A stretch of DNA of 9,398 bases. It comes from an uncultured Alphaproteobacteria bacterium (GTDB lineage: Bacteria; Pseudomonadota; Alphaproteobacteria; Bin95). The notes under the pieces were generated by a model. It was not told the DNA's origin, ran no database searches, and was given only the letters and a program-made list of their open reading frames with translations. Location: the NCBI GenBank assembly GCA_913060845.1, contig CAJXVF010000054.1, positions 1 to 9,398 of the forward strand. Reading direction: 5' to 3'. A program made the position numbers and the translations under genes. Of this stretch, positions 1-8,060 are shown one piece after another (position 1 is the first letter of the stretch; each line of letters opens with the position of its first letter).

Positions 1-25
1 AGCGTCAGATGTGTATAAGAGACAG
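1..25 (+). other. Nextera read-1 transposase adapter (artefact)
   Basis: These bases match the 3' part of the Illumina Nextera read-1 adapter. Positions 7-25 are the 19-bp Tn5 mosaic end, and the preceding AGCGTC is the adapter tail. This is library sequence left untrimmed, not part of the organism. Genomic sequence begins at about base 26. Translating through it gives the peptide MCIRDS, a giveaway of adapter in a predicted protein. Any ORF that starts inside these bases should be discarded. Confidence 0.97.
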
Positions 26-707
26 CTGCCACAAGGTCGGCAGCTTTAACGTCCACGCCGACATTTACGTTCGTGCAAAATTCTACGCCCTCTGCCGCCA
101 TCTGCTTCATCCGGCGGTCGATGAGATGCTTTTCCATTTTGAAATCAGGGATGCCATAGCGCAGCAGGCCACCGATACGGCTTTCCTTTTCGAACAGGAC
201 CACATCATGGCCAGCGCGCGCGAGTTGCTGCGCAGCCGCCATGCCAGCAGGCCCGGAACCGACGACGGCAACCCGCTTGCCGGTTTTCGTATCCGGCACT
301 TCCGGCTCGACCCAGCCGTTCTCAAAGCCTTTGTCGATGATCGCGCATTCAATGGTCTTAATCGCCACCGCGTCATCATTGATGTTGAGGACGCAGGATT
401 CTTCGCAAGGTGCGGGGCAAATGCGGCCAGTAAATTCTGGGAAGTTGTTGGTGGAATGCAGGTTAAGCAGCGCTTTTTGCCATTGCCCGTCATAGACCAG
501 ATCATTCCAATCGGGGATCTGGTTATTGACGGGGCAGCCGTTGTGGCAGAACGGAATGCCGCAATCCATGCAGCGCGCGCCCTGGGCCTGAACTTCGGCT
601 TCCGACAGCGGCTCTACGAACTCCTTGTAGTGGCCAAGGCGTTCGTCGATCGGGCGATAAGCGCGTTCGGCGCGGTCGAGTTCTAGAAATCCGGTTGGCT
701 TACCCAT
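26..707 (-). CDS. gltD: Glutamate synthase [NADPH] small (beta) subunit, 5' part only
   Basis: This is the first 227 codons of GltD, cut by the end of the insert; the whole protein is usually about 470-490 residues. GltD takes electrons from NADPH through FAD and passes them via iron-sulfur clusters to GltB for reductive synthesis of glutamate from 2-oxoglutarate and glutamine, in the cytoplasm. Visible evidence: an N-terminal iron-sulfur domain with Cys46, Cys49, Cys54 and Cys58 ([13 protein letters not shown]) and a second cluster of Cys97, Cys101 and Cys105 (CPAPCEESC), followed by the FAD-binding dinucleotide fold [10 protein letters not shown] at about residues 146-155 with an acidic residue (FEKE) ending the second strand. 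The NADPH domain and C-terminal part are missing. The ATG at 707 lies inside the end of gltB (8-nt overlap), with a strong Shine-Dalgarno AAGGGGAG at 723-716, 8 nt upstream. The reading frame stays open into the adapter, so the break is technical and not a pseudogene. Confidence 0.96.
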
Positions 708-3700
708 GGGCTTCGCTCCCCTTGGCCGCATCTTCAGCCTGCATTTCCAGCAGGGCGCGGCGATAGTCTTGCGGCATCACTTTGACGAATTCACCGATGG
801 CGGTATCCCAGCGTCCTAGCAGGTCTTTGCCAACAGCACTGTCTGTATAGTGGATATGCCGCTCGATTAGCGTTTTCAGGCGCATTTCATCATGTTCGAG
901 CATGGAGCCTTTGAAGTCGTGGGACGACATAGCGCCCGACGCCTTTTCAATAGCTTCAAGATCGACCATGGACAGATTGCAACGGTCCCGGAAACGCCCG
1001 TTCGGATCATGGACATAAGCCACGCCGCCAGACATGCCAGCCGCGAAGTTCACGCCTGTCTCGCCTAGCACAACGAGGCAACCGCCAGTCATATATTCCG
1101 CACCATGGTCACCAACGCCTTCGACGACAGCGAACGCGCCAGAGTTCCGAACGCCAAACCGCTCACCGCCAACGCCGCGCAAGTAGCACTCACCTTCGAT
1201 GGCACCGTAAAGCACCGTATTTCCAACAAGGATGTTGTGCTCGGCCTTATAGGGTGAGTTCTTTGGCGGGTAGATTGCAATGCGTCCACCGGAGAGGCCT
1301 TTGCCGACATAATCGTTGGCGACGCCCTCAAGCTCAATCGACATGCCACGTGTAGCGAAGGCGCCGAAGCTTTGTCCGCCAACACCGGTCGCTTTGATGG
1401 CGATGGTGTCTTCGGGAAGGCCTGCATGGCCGTAGCGTTTGGCGACTTCACCGGCGAGCATGGCACCGACGGTGCGATTCACATTCCGCACTTGCGTATG
1501 GATCACGACAGCTTCGCCGTTCTCAAGTGCCGGCATAGCTTCGGCAATCAGCGTCTGGTCAAGGGCCTTGTCGAGCTGATGGTCCTGAACTTCGCAGTTA
1601 TACGTGTTGACGCCGGGGCCAGGGGTTGGCTTGTAGATCAGGCGGGAAAGATCAATCCCATCTGCTTTCCAATGCTCCGCAGCGTCCCGCATGTCGAGCT
1701 TCTCGGTCGCACCAATTAGCTCATTCACTGTGCGCACGCCAAGCTCCGACATAATTTCGCGCATCTCCTCCGCCAGGAAGAAGAAGTAGTTGATCACGTT
1801 TTCGGGCGTGCCAGTAAAGCGTTTGCGCAGTTCAGGGTTCTGGGTCGCAACGCCAACAGGGCAGGTGTTCAGATGACACTTCCGCATCATGATGCAGCCC
1901 ATGGAAATGAGCGGTGCAGTCGAGAAACCGAACTCTTCCGCCCCTAAGAGCGCGCCGATAATAACGTCCCGACCTGTACGGAGACCGCCGTCAACCTGCA
2001 CAGCGATCCGACCACGGAGGCCGTTCAGCACAAGTGTCTGGTGCGTTTCAGCCAAGCCGATTTCCCACGGGCTGCCCGCATGGGTTAGGGAGGTGATGGG
2101 GCTGGCACCCGTTCCGCCTTCAAAGCCAGAAATTGTCACATGATCCGCCCGCGCCTTGGAGACGCCAGCGGCTACGGTACCAACACCTACTTCAGACACA
2201 AGTTTCACACTAATTCGGGCGCTTGGGTTAGTGTTCTTCAAGTCATGGATAAGCTGTGCCAGGTCTTCAATCGAGTAGATATCGTGATGTGGCGGCGGCG
2301 AAATCAGGCCAACGCCCGGCGTTGAATGCCGCACGGCTGCAATGTTCCGATCCACCTTATGGCCGGGCAGCTGTCCGCCTTCGCCAGGCTTCGCGCCCTG
2401 GGCCATTTTGATCTGGATATCGTCTGCGTTAGCGAGATACTCAGTCGTCACGCCAAAGCGGCCACTGGCGACCTGCTTAATACGGCTCCGCATGCTGTCG
2501 CCGTTTTCCATTGGTGTGAAACGGTCGGGTTCTTCGCCACCTTCGCCGGTGTTAGAGCGTCCGCCCATCCTGTTCATGGCAATGGCCAACGTTGTGTGCG
2601 CCTCGCGGCTGATGGAGCCGAAGGACATGGCACCGGTGGAGAACCGCTTTACGATTTCCGTAACCGGCTCAACTTCATCCAGCGGCACAGGCTTATCGGC
2701 GTAGTTGAACTTAAACAGGCCGCGCAGGGTTAGCAGGTTCTTGTCCTGCTCATTGATCGAGGCTGCAAATGCCTTGTAGTCCTGGGTATTATTCCCACGG
2801 ACAGCATGTTGCAGGTTCCGAACGCTTGTTGGGTTCCAGGCATGCTTCTCGCCGCGTAGGCGGAAGGTATATTCGCCGCCAACATCGAGCATGTCTTCGA
2901 GTGTCGGGTCATCGCCGAATGCGCGGGTGTGGCGGATAACGGTTTCTTTTCCGACATCTTCCAAGCTGATGCCTTCGACCGATGTCGCCGTGCCGGTGAA
3001 ATAATCCTCCACCAGTGCGGTGGACAGGCCAACAGCATCAAAGATCTGCGCGCCGCAATAGGATTGGTATGTGGAAATGCCCATTTTGGACATGACCTTC
3101 ATTATGCCTTTGTTGAGCGCTTTCGTGTAGTTCGCAAATGCTTTCTCAACTGTGATGCCCTCTGGCAACTCAGACAACCGGTCCCGGATGCTTTCGAACC
3201 CGAGATAGGGGTTAATCGCTTCAGCGCCATAGCCTGCAAGCACGCACATATGATGCACTTCGCGCGCTTCGCCGGTTTCGATCACAAGCCCGGTTTCGGT
3301 ACGCAGGCCGGTGCGGATCAAGTGATGATGTACGGCGGAGCAAGCAAGGACCGACGGGATCGGGATGCGGTCCGCGCTCATTTCCCGGTCGGAAATGATC
3401 AGGATGTTGTAACCGTCATTAACGGCTTTCTCAGCCTCATCTTGCAGCCACTTTACAGCACCTTTTAGCCCGCCAACGCCCTGGTCTGCTGGCCAAGTTC
3501 CATCCAGCGTGCGCGTTTTGAAGGCATCGCCGACAAGGTCGGTAACATGGCGGATTTTCTCCAATTCCTCATTGGTGAGGATCGGCTGCTTTACTTCGAG
3601 CCGCCAATGGGGGTTTTCCGCCTGATCGCGGAAGCCGAACAGGTTCGGGCGTGGGCCAATCATAGAGACCAGCGACATCACCACTTCTTCGCGGATTGGG

Positions 3701-5289
3701 TCAATCGGCGGGTTTGTGACCTGGGCGAAGTTCTGCTTGAAGTAGGTGTAGAGCAGCTTGGAGCGATCCGACAGCACCGAAATCGGCACGTCTGCGCCCA
3801 TTGAGCCAAGCGGATCATCGCCTGATGCGGCCATAGGTTCGAGGAAGAATTTGAGATCCTCCTGGGAATAACCAAAAGCCTGCTGACGGTCGAGCAGGAG
3901 GATCGTTGACACAGGTGCTTGCGCTTCAACCTGATCTAGATCTTCGAGGCGGAACTGAGTCTTTGACAGAATTTCCTGGTACGGCTCAGCCTTAGATAGC
4001 TTTTCCTTGAGCTCCAGATCATCAATGATCCGGCCCTCTTCCATATCAATCAGGAACATCTTGCCAGGCTGCAAACGCCATTGGCGGGCGATCTTTTCTG
4101 GCGGGATATCAAGCACACCGATTTCAGACGCCATAATAACCTGGTCATCGGTGGTGACGAGATAACGGGCAGGGCGGAGGCCGTTACGGTCCAGAGTCGC
4201 GCCGATCTGGCGACCATCGGTGAATGCGACCGCAGCTGGGCCATCCCATGGCTCCATAGCGGCAGCGTAATATTCGTAGAACGCGCGCCGTTCTTCGTCC
4301 ATTTGAGGATTGCCAGCCCAGGCTTCAGGGATCAGCACCATCATGGCATGGGCCATGGAATATCCGCCCAACGTCAATAGTTCGAGCGCGTTATCGAAGC
4401 TTGCGGTGTCTGACTGACCATGGGGGATGAGTGGCCAAATTTTGTCCAGATCATCGCCAAAAACATCGGACTTCATGGCGTGACGGCGGGCTGCCATCCA
4501 GTTGACATTGCCCCGTAGCGTATTGATTTCGCCATTGTGGCAGATCATCCGGAACGGATGCGCCAAGCGCCACGACGGGAATGTGTTGGTGGAGAAACGC
4601 TGATGCACAAGTGCCAGGGCGGAAACAAAGTTTTCATTCTGTAGGTCCTGGAAATAGGAACCTACCTGGCCAGCCAACAGCATGCCTTTGTAGACGATTG
4701 TCCGGGAGGACATCGAGCAGATGTAGAAATCCTGATATCCAGGAACCTTCTCAAGGGTCGATTTGTTGCCCAGCATCTTGCGGATGACAAAAATCTTGCG
4801 CTCAAACGTGTCCTGGTCGAACCCGGAGCCAATCCGCGAGATGAAAATCTGACGGGTTACCGGCTCGCTGGCCTTTACGGTATGCCCAAGGCCGTTGTCA
4901 TTCACAGGGACATCGCGCCAACCAAGCACGGTCATGCCTTCGCCTTTGGCGAGGGCCTCCATTTGTGATTCCAGATCACTGCGCGCCGAAGCATCCTGCG
5001 GTAGGAACATCTGCCCGACGGCATATTCGCCTTCAGCAGGCAGATCAAAGCCAAGGTCGAGCGAGCGGAAAAAGGCGTCTGGAAGCTGGGTAATAATGCC
5101 AGCGCCGTCACCGGCTAATGGATCAGCGCCAACAGCACCACGATGGTCTAGCTTCAGAAGAATTTCGAGGCCTTGCTCGATAATGCTGTGCGATTTTCGG
5201 CCCTTTACGTCCGCAACAAAGCCGACGCCGCAGGCGTCATGTTCGTTTTGGGGGTCGTACAGACCCTGGCGCTCAGGCGTCATTGACAC
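700..5289 (-). CDS. gltB: Glutamate synthase [NADPH] large (alpha) subunit
   Basis: Full-length GltB of 1529 residues, normal for the family. It hydrolyses glutamine and channels the ammonia to 2-oxoglutarate, making glutamate with electrons supplied by GltD (the GOGAT step of ammonium assimilation, cytoplasmic). Domains in order: a class-II glutamine amidotransferase domain whose nucleophile is Cys20 (DACGVGF), implying removal of a 19-residue propeptide, with [10 protein letters not shown] and [11 protein letters not shown] at about 231-261 lining the glutaminase site; a central domain at about 480-780; the FMN-binding synthase domain at about 840-1210, including [10 protein letters not shown] and [10 protein letters not shown] and the 3Fe-4S ligands Cys1132, Cys1138 and Cys1143; and the C-terminal GXGXG beta-helix domain at about 1270-1450, rich in glycine repeats such as [11 protein letters not shown]. 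The start is GTG at 5289, supported by AAGGA at 5302-5298 with an 8-nt spacer. An in-frame ATG at 5283 is the alternative, but its spacer is 14 nt. No key residue is missing and the frame is intact. The stop overlaps the gltD start. Confidence 0.98.
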   Translation of the reverse strand: MSMTPERQGLYDPQNEHDACGVGFVADVKGRKSHSIIEQGLEILLKLDHRGAVGADPLAGDGAGIITQLPDAFFRSLDLGFDLPAEGEYAVGQMFLPQDASARSDLESQMEALAKGEGMTVLGWRDVPVNDNGLGHTVKASEPVTRQIFISRIGSGFDQDTFERKIFVIRKMLGNKSTLEKVPGYQDFYICSMSSRTIVYKGMLLAGQVGSYFQDLQNENFVSALALVHQRFSTNTFPSWRLAHPFRMICHNGEINTLRGNVNWMAARRHAMKSDVFGDDLDKIWPLIPHGQSDTASFDNALELLTLGGYSMAHAMMVLIPEAWAGNPQMDEERRAFYEYYAAAMEPWDGPAAVAFTDGRQIGATLDRNGLRPARYLVTTDDQVIMASEIGVLDIPPEKIARQWRLQPGKMFLIDMEEGRIIDDLELKEKLSKAEPYQEILSKTQFRLEDLDQVEAQAPVSTILLLDRQQAFGYSQEDLKFFLEPMAASGDDPLGSMGADVPISVLSDRSKLLYTYFKQNFAQVTNPPIDPIREEVVMSLVSMIGPRPNLFGFRDQAENPHWRLEVKQPILTNEELEKIRHVTDLVGDAFKTRTLDGTWPADQGVGGLKGAVKWLQDEAEKAVNDGYNILIISDREMSADRIPIPSVLACSAVHHHLIRTGLRTETGLVIETGEAREVHHMCVLAGYGAEAINPYLGFESIRDRLSELPEGITVEKAFANYTKALNKGIMKVMSKMGISTYQSYCGAQIFDAVGLSTALVEDYFTGTATSVEGISLEDVGKETVIRHTRAFGDDPTLEDMLDVGGEYTFRLRGEKHAWNPTSVRNLQHAVRGNNTQDYKAFAASINEQDKNLLTLRGLFKFNYADKPVPLDEVEPVTEIVKRFSTGAMSFGSISREAHTTLAIAMNRMGGRSNTGEGGEEPDRFTPMENGDSMRSRIKQVASGRFGVTTEYLANADDIQIKMAQGAKPGEGGQLPGHKVDRNIAAVRHSTPGVGLISPPPHHDIYSIEDLAQLIHDLKNTNPSARISVKLVSEVGVGTVAAGVSKARADHVTISGFEGGTGASPITSLTHAGSPWEIGLAETHQTLVLNGLRGRIAVQVDGGLRTGRDVIIGALLGAEEFGFSTAPLISMGCIMMRKCHLNTCPVGVATQNPELRKRFTGTPENVINYFFFLAEEMREIMSELGVRTVNELIGATEKLDMRDAAEHWKADGIDLSRLIYKPTPGPGVNTYNCEVQDHQLDKALDQTLIAEAMPALENGEAVVIHTQVRNVNRTVGAMLAGEVAKRYGHAGLPEDTIAIKATGVGGQSFGAFATRGMSIELEGVANDYVGKGLSGGRIAIYPPKNSPYKAEHNILVGNTVLYGAIEGECYLRGVGGERFGVRNSGAFAVVEGVGDHGAEYMTGGCLVVLGETGVNFAAGMSGGVAYVHDPNGRFRDRCNLSMVDLEAIEKASGAMSSHDFKGSMLEHDEMRLKTLIERHIHYTDSAVGKDLLGRWDTAIGEFVKVMPQDYRRALLEMQAEDAAKGSEAHG

Positions 5290-5297
5290 AGGCTCAA

Positions 5298-5302
5298 TCC
5301 TT
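5298..5302 (-). promoter_or_regulatory. Ribosome binding site deciding the gltB start
   Basis: AAGGA reads on the minus strand 8 nt before the GTG at 5289 and 14 nt before the ATG at 5283. Usual spacing is about 5-10 nt, so it favours the GTG start and a protein beginning (M)SMTPERQG. The two choices differ by only two residues, and both lie in the propeptide removed before Cys20, so the mature enzyme is the same. Confidence 0.6.
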
Positions 5303-5420
5303 ATACTCTCGACCGCACTTCGCCTGGCGGCGGAATGCGCAGATCATCGGGTGAGTATCAGGCGTACCGGCCTCTTTAGCTGGCGAAGCGGGACGCACCC
5401 AACTCTCGCTGCTTGTTGCC

Positions 5421-5451
5421 GTAACCCCCTCGTCACCCGCGGTTACCCCCT
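5421..5451. repeat. Pair of GTWACCCCCT elements 21 bp apart upstream of gltB
   Basis: GTAACCCCCT at 5421-5430 and GTTACCCCCT at 5442-5451 differ at one base, and their start-to-start distance is 21 bp, two helical turns, so both would face the same side of the DNA. They lie about 132-162 nt upstream of the gltB start. The same stretch can also be read as an inverted repeat, GTAACC (5421-5426) and GGTTAC (5441-5446), around a 14-nt centre. Position and spacing suit a transcription factor site for gltBD, but I do not recognise the factor, and chance similarity in C-rich sequence is possible. Confidence 0.35.
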
Positions 5452-5643
5452 TGCTGCAGCGCTCACCGGCAAGGCGACTGAGCTTCAGCCGCTGCACAAA
5501 CGGATGCTGCCAGCTAGGGGCAGAATACGTTGGCATTAAGCGCGGCTAACCGCAAAGGAGCTCACGTTTTACCTAATAATGAACGGCGCGCCAAGCATTA
5601 CCGGTACGTCCAGCCCGCGACCCATTCGACATCGGTGAGGGGC

Positions 5644-6402
5644 TTAGCCCTCCATCATGCCTGCGGTGCTGAACCCGCCATCCGCGCCCCATACTTGGCC
5701 GGTTACAAAGCTGGCTTCGCCAGATGCAAGAAAGGCTGCGACAGCGGCGACTTCTTCTGGTCGGCCAAAGCGTTTCAGCGGCATACGCATTGCGACGCTT
5801 GGCGGTAATTCGGCCGTTTTGGTGACGCGGGTATAGGTTGGCCCCGGTGCCACGCAGTTCACGCCGATATTATGCTCCGCCAATTCTATCGCCATGGATT
5901 GCGTCAGATTGATGATACCGGCCTTGCTCGACCCATAGGCCGCGCGTCCTCGCCCGCCAAATAGACCGGAATTTGATGATACCGTTACGATTCGTCCGCC
6001 ATCACCTTGGGCAACCATCTGCTTAGCAGCAGCCTGCGCGCAGTAGAACGTACCTTTGAGATTGATTGCGATCACCCGCTCAAAGAATTCAGGCGTCATC
6101 TCTAAGAACGGCGATCGGTCTGTAACCCCGGCATTGCAGACCATCACATCAATTTTGCCCCAGCGGCTAACGACTTCGCTGACCGCACCTGCTGCTGTTT
6201 CTGGCCGGGAGACATCGCCTTCTAGGCCAACTGCGCGCCCGCCCGCTTGGACAATCGCGCCCGCGAATTCGGCTGCCGCATCACCTTCGCGGTCGAGCAG
6301 GCCAATGGCGGCACCTTCAGCCGCCAGGCGGTCTGCAATGGCGCGGCCAATGCCATTGGCGGCGCCGCTGACGATGGCGACCTTGCCTTCAAACCTGTTC
6401 AT
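5644..6402 (-). CDS. Short-chain dehydrogenase/reductase (classical SDR family)
   Basis: A 252-residue soluble NAD(P)-dependent oxidoreductase of the classical SDR type, normal length. In order: the cofactor glycine motif SGAANGIG at residues 12-19; Asp37 at the end of the second strand (GLLDRE), which in this family usually favours NAD(H) over NADP(H); GDV at 62-64; the NAG motif at 90-92; and the catalytic tetrad Asn114, Ser143, Tyr156 and Lys160 (AYGSSKAG). The PGPTYT segment at about 186-191 and the C-terminal GADGGFS are typical. It resembles FabG-like 3-oxoacyl reductases and sugar or alcohol dehydrogenases; the substrate cannot be told from sequence, and the absence of fatty-acid genes nearby argues against calling it fabG. 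The ATG at 6402 has AGGAG at 6414-6410 with a 7-nt spacer. It follows the MDR gene by 18 nt on the same strand and is probably cotranscribed with it. Confidence 0.93.
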   Translation of the reverse strand: MNRFEGKVAIVSGAANGIGRAIADRLAAEGAAIGLLDREGDAAAEFAGAIVQAGGRAVGLEGDVSRPETAAGAVSEVVSRWGKIDVMVCNAGVTDRSPFLEMTPEFFERVIAINLKGTFYCAQAAAKQMVAQGDGGRIVTVSSNSGLFGGRGRAAYGSSKAGIINLTQSMAIELAEHNIGVNCVAPGPTYTRVTKTAELPPSVAMRMPLKRFGRPEEVAAVAAFLASGEASFVTGQVWGADGGFSTAGMMEG

Positions 6403-6420
6403 CTAATTTCTCCTGCCGCT

Positions 6421-7455
6421 TTATGCGACGCCAAGGCGTTTTGCTTCATCCCCGAATACAACGGCCACACGGCCAATCGCCTTCCGGCCCAGCACCATGT
6501 CCATTGCTTCGCGGAATTGGTCAAGGGAATAAGCAGCAGCGAGTTCAGGTTTGATCTTGCCCTCTGCGTACCATTGGCCTAGCTGCTCCATCATTGGGCG
6601 CAGGCGGCCTTCACTTTCGTAGCGTGCGTCATGGGGTGACCAGCCGCCATAATAGCCCATATTCAGGCCGGTAACGCTGATGTTCTTCACCAACAGAATA
6701 TTCGCAGGGATGTCTGGGATTGTGCCGCTGGCGAATCCGACGGGCATGATTCGGCCCTCGACTGCCATGCACCGAAGCGATTCTTTGAATACGTCGCCAC
6801 CAACAGGATCATAGCAGGCATTAACCCCTTTACCGCCTGTCAGCTCCATCACCACTGGGCGGAAATCCTGCTCGCGGTAATTGATGACGTGATCAGCGCC
6901 ATGACGGCGAACGATCTCCATTTTCTCGTCAGACCCAACGGTGGCGATCAAGGTCGCGCCCAGAATTTTGCCGATCTCAACTGCAGCGATCCCGACTCCA
7001 CCTGCAGCGCCGTGGACCAGCAGAACGTCTCCTGCTTGAATGTTCAGCAGATGCTGCCAAGTAAGTGCAGCTGCAGATGTGCCGTAGGAATTAGTGATCG
7101 AGATTGCGTGGGCGTATTCCATGCCGTCTGGCATCGGATAAGTGTTGACTTCAAGGGCTGCGGCTTTCTCCGCCAGGCCGCCCCAATCGACCATGGAGAA
7201 CACGCGGTCGCCGACCTTAAAGCGGGAAGCACCTGGGCCAACCGCTTCAACAATACCGGCGACTTCAGAGCCTGGCGTGAACGGCAGGGGTGGTTTCCGC
7301 TGATATTTTCCCTGCACGACAAGGCTTTGCGCGAAGCTAACGCCAGCAGCCAAAACGCGGATGCGCAGGCCTTTTTCTGGCGGTGTAGGGTCCGGCAGGT
7401 CTGCGATCTCAAGATCATTGAATGGCTGCCAGTCCCGGCAATACAGTGCGCGCAT
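6421..7455 (-). CDS. Zinc-independent quinone oxidoreductase-like protein (MDR superfamily)
   Basis: A 344-residue medium-chain dehydrogenase/reductase of the NADPH:quinone oxidoreductase type. The N-terminal GroES-like half carries RVLAAGVSFAQSLVVQGKY (34-51), PFTPGSEVAGIV (58-69) and GDRVF (82-86). The Rossmann half carries the nucleotide motif HGAAGGVG at 148-155 and GSDEKMEIVRRHGADHVINY (174-193), with Ser175, Lys178 and Tyr193 placed as in NADPH-binding relatives. The C-terminal LGRKAIGRVAVVF is characteristic. The zinc ligands of alcohol dehydrogenases are absent: there are only three cysteines (6, 214, 229) and no structural-zinc quartet. Such enzymes reduce quinones, enones or acyl-CoA-type double bonds, and the actual substrate is unknown. 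The ATG at 7455 has AGAGGG at 7470-7465, 9 nt upstream. It is the first gene of a probable two-gene operon with the SDR and is divergent from the RNA methyltransferase gene. Confidence 0.93.
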   Translation of the reverse strand: MRALYCRDWQPFNDLEIADLPDPTPPEKGLRIRVLAAGVSFAQSLVVQGKYQRKPPLPFTPGSEVAGIVEAVGPGASRFKVGDRVFSMVDWGGLAEKAAALEVNTYPMPDGMEYAHAISITNSYGTSAAALTWQHLLNIQAGDVLLVHGAAGGVGIAAVEIGKILGATLIATVGSDEKMEIVRRHGADHVINYREQDFRPVVMELTGGKGVNACYDPVGGDVFKESLRCMAVEGRIMPVGFASGTIPDIPANILLVKNISVTGLNMGYYGGWSPHDARYESEGRLRPMMEQLGQWYAEGKIKPELAAAYSLDQFREAMDMVLGRKAIGRVAVVFGDEAKRLGVA

Positions 7456-7505
7456 GATACTTCGCCCTCTTCCGCAATCGATTCTCAGGCGCTAAGCATA
7501 GCCGT

Positions 7506-8060
7506 ATGCGAGGATATTACGGTATAGGCGTTGAGGGGCTGAGCAAGGCTCAAAACCTTGGCGCATTGATGCGGACGGCGCACGCCTTTGGCGCGCAGTT
7601 CCTATTCACCATAGGTGCGACTTACAAAACCAAGCACGGGCGTAAGGTCGATACATCGAGTGCGACGGATAACCTGCCGCTTTATGAGTTCGATACGCTG
7701 GGCGAGTTGCTGCTGCCCAAGGGCTGTGACCTTGTCGGCATTGAGCTGACGGACGATGCGATTGAGCTGCCAAGCTTCCGCCATCCAGCACGAGCTGCCT
7801 ATGTGTTGGGCCCGGAACGCGCCAGCCTGTCGCCAGAGCTAACGGCGCAGTGTGAGTATGTCATCAAGATCCCGACGAAGTTCTGCGTCAATGTCGGTCT
7901 TGCGGGCGCGCTGGTCATGTATGATCGCATGATCTCCATGGGCCGCTTTGCCGAGCGGCCCGTTCGTGTAGGCGCACCGACGGAGCCGAAGAAAGAGCAC
8001 GTCCACGGTAGGCCAAAGCTTCGCCACTTGGAGAAGGCTAATCGGCGCCTGCCGGGATAG
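7506..8060 (+). CDS. SpoU/TrmH-family RNA 2'-O-ribose methyltransferase
   Basis: A 184-residue cytoplasmic enzyme of the SPOUT class, which transfers a methyl group from S-adenosylmethionine to a ribose 2'-hydroxyl in tRNA or rRNA. All three SpoU motifs are present: motif 1 KAQNLGALMRTAHAFGA with Asn17 and Arg23; motif 2 AYVLGPERASLS at 98-109 with Gly102 and Glu104; and motif 3 CVNVGLAGALVMYD at 127-140 with Asn129, which forms the knotted AdoMet site. It is a bare catalytic domain without the N-terminal L30e-like extension of RlmB-type enzymes, and it has a basic tail (KLRHLEKANRR) that could help bind RNA. The target nucleotide cannot be assigned, so no symbol is given. The ATG at 7506 fits the conserved RGYYGIG beginning, and no earlier in-frame start is evident. 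No Shine-Dalgarno precedes it. The 3' end overlaps the convergent transporter gene by 23 bp. Confidence 0.92.
   Translation: MRGYYGIGVEGLSKAQNLGALMRTAHAFGAQFLFTIGATYKTKHGRKVDTSSATDNLPLYEFDTLGELLLPKGCDLVGIELTDDAIELPSFRHPARAAYVLGPERASLSPELTAQCEYVIKIPTKFCVNVGLAGALVMYDRMISMGRFAERPVRVGAPTEPKKEHVHGRPKLRHLEKANRRLPG

Larger units (their letters stand above)
5290..5643. other. 354-bp non-coding gap upstream of gltB
   Basis: This is the only gene-free stretch over 300 bases. It separates the SDR stop codon from the gltB start, both on the minus strand, so it should carry the 3' end of the SDR transcript and the gltB promoter. I find no tRNA, no recognisable riboswitch, no convincing sigma-70 or sigma-54 promoter pair and no hairpin followed by a T run. 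An 80-codon minus-strand frame across 5536-5294 has no Shine-Dalgarno and no recognisable protein character. The clearest structure is a repeated 10-mer at 5421-5451, listed separately. There is also a small GGGC-TTA-GCCC palindrome across the SDR stop codon (5640-5650). Confidence 0.7.

Noticed and set aside
9..686. 225-codon plus-strand open frame beginning MCIRDS
   Set aside because: It starts inside the Nextera adapter and lies antisense to the clearly recognisable gltD coding frame.
5303..5308. TATAAG on the minus strand as a -10 box for gltB
   Set aside because: There is no matching -35 at 16-18 bp, and transcription from it would start at or after the Shine-Dalgarno.
5294..5536. 80-codon minus-strand frame in the gap before gltB, ending at its Shine-Dalgarno
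   Set aside because: It has no Shine-Dalgarno and no recognisable protein features, and it is of a length expected by chance. A leader peptide is conceivable but nothing supports it.
4895..5539. 214-codon plus-strand frame across the gltB start and the upstream gap
   Set aside because: Most of it is antisense to conserved GltB amidotransferase codons. Its translation is rich in Ser, Arg and Pro without domain character, and there is no ribosome binding site.
5585..5606. Short palindromes GGCGCGCC and TACCGGTA in the gap
   Set aside because: Eight-base palindromes of this composition are expected by chance, with no T run or repeated partner.
5640..5650. GGGC-TTA-GCCC hairpin at the SDR stop as a terminator
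   Set aside because: The stem is only 4 bp and no T run follows on the transcribed strand.
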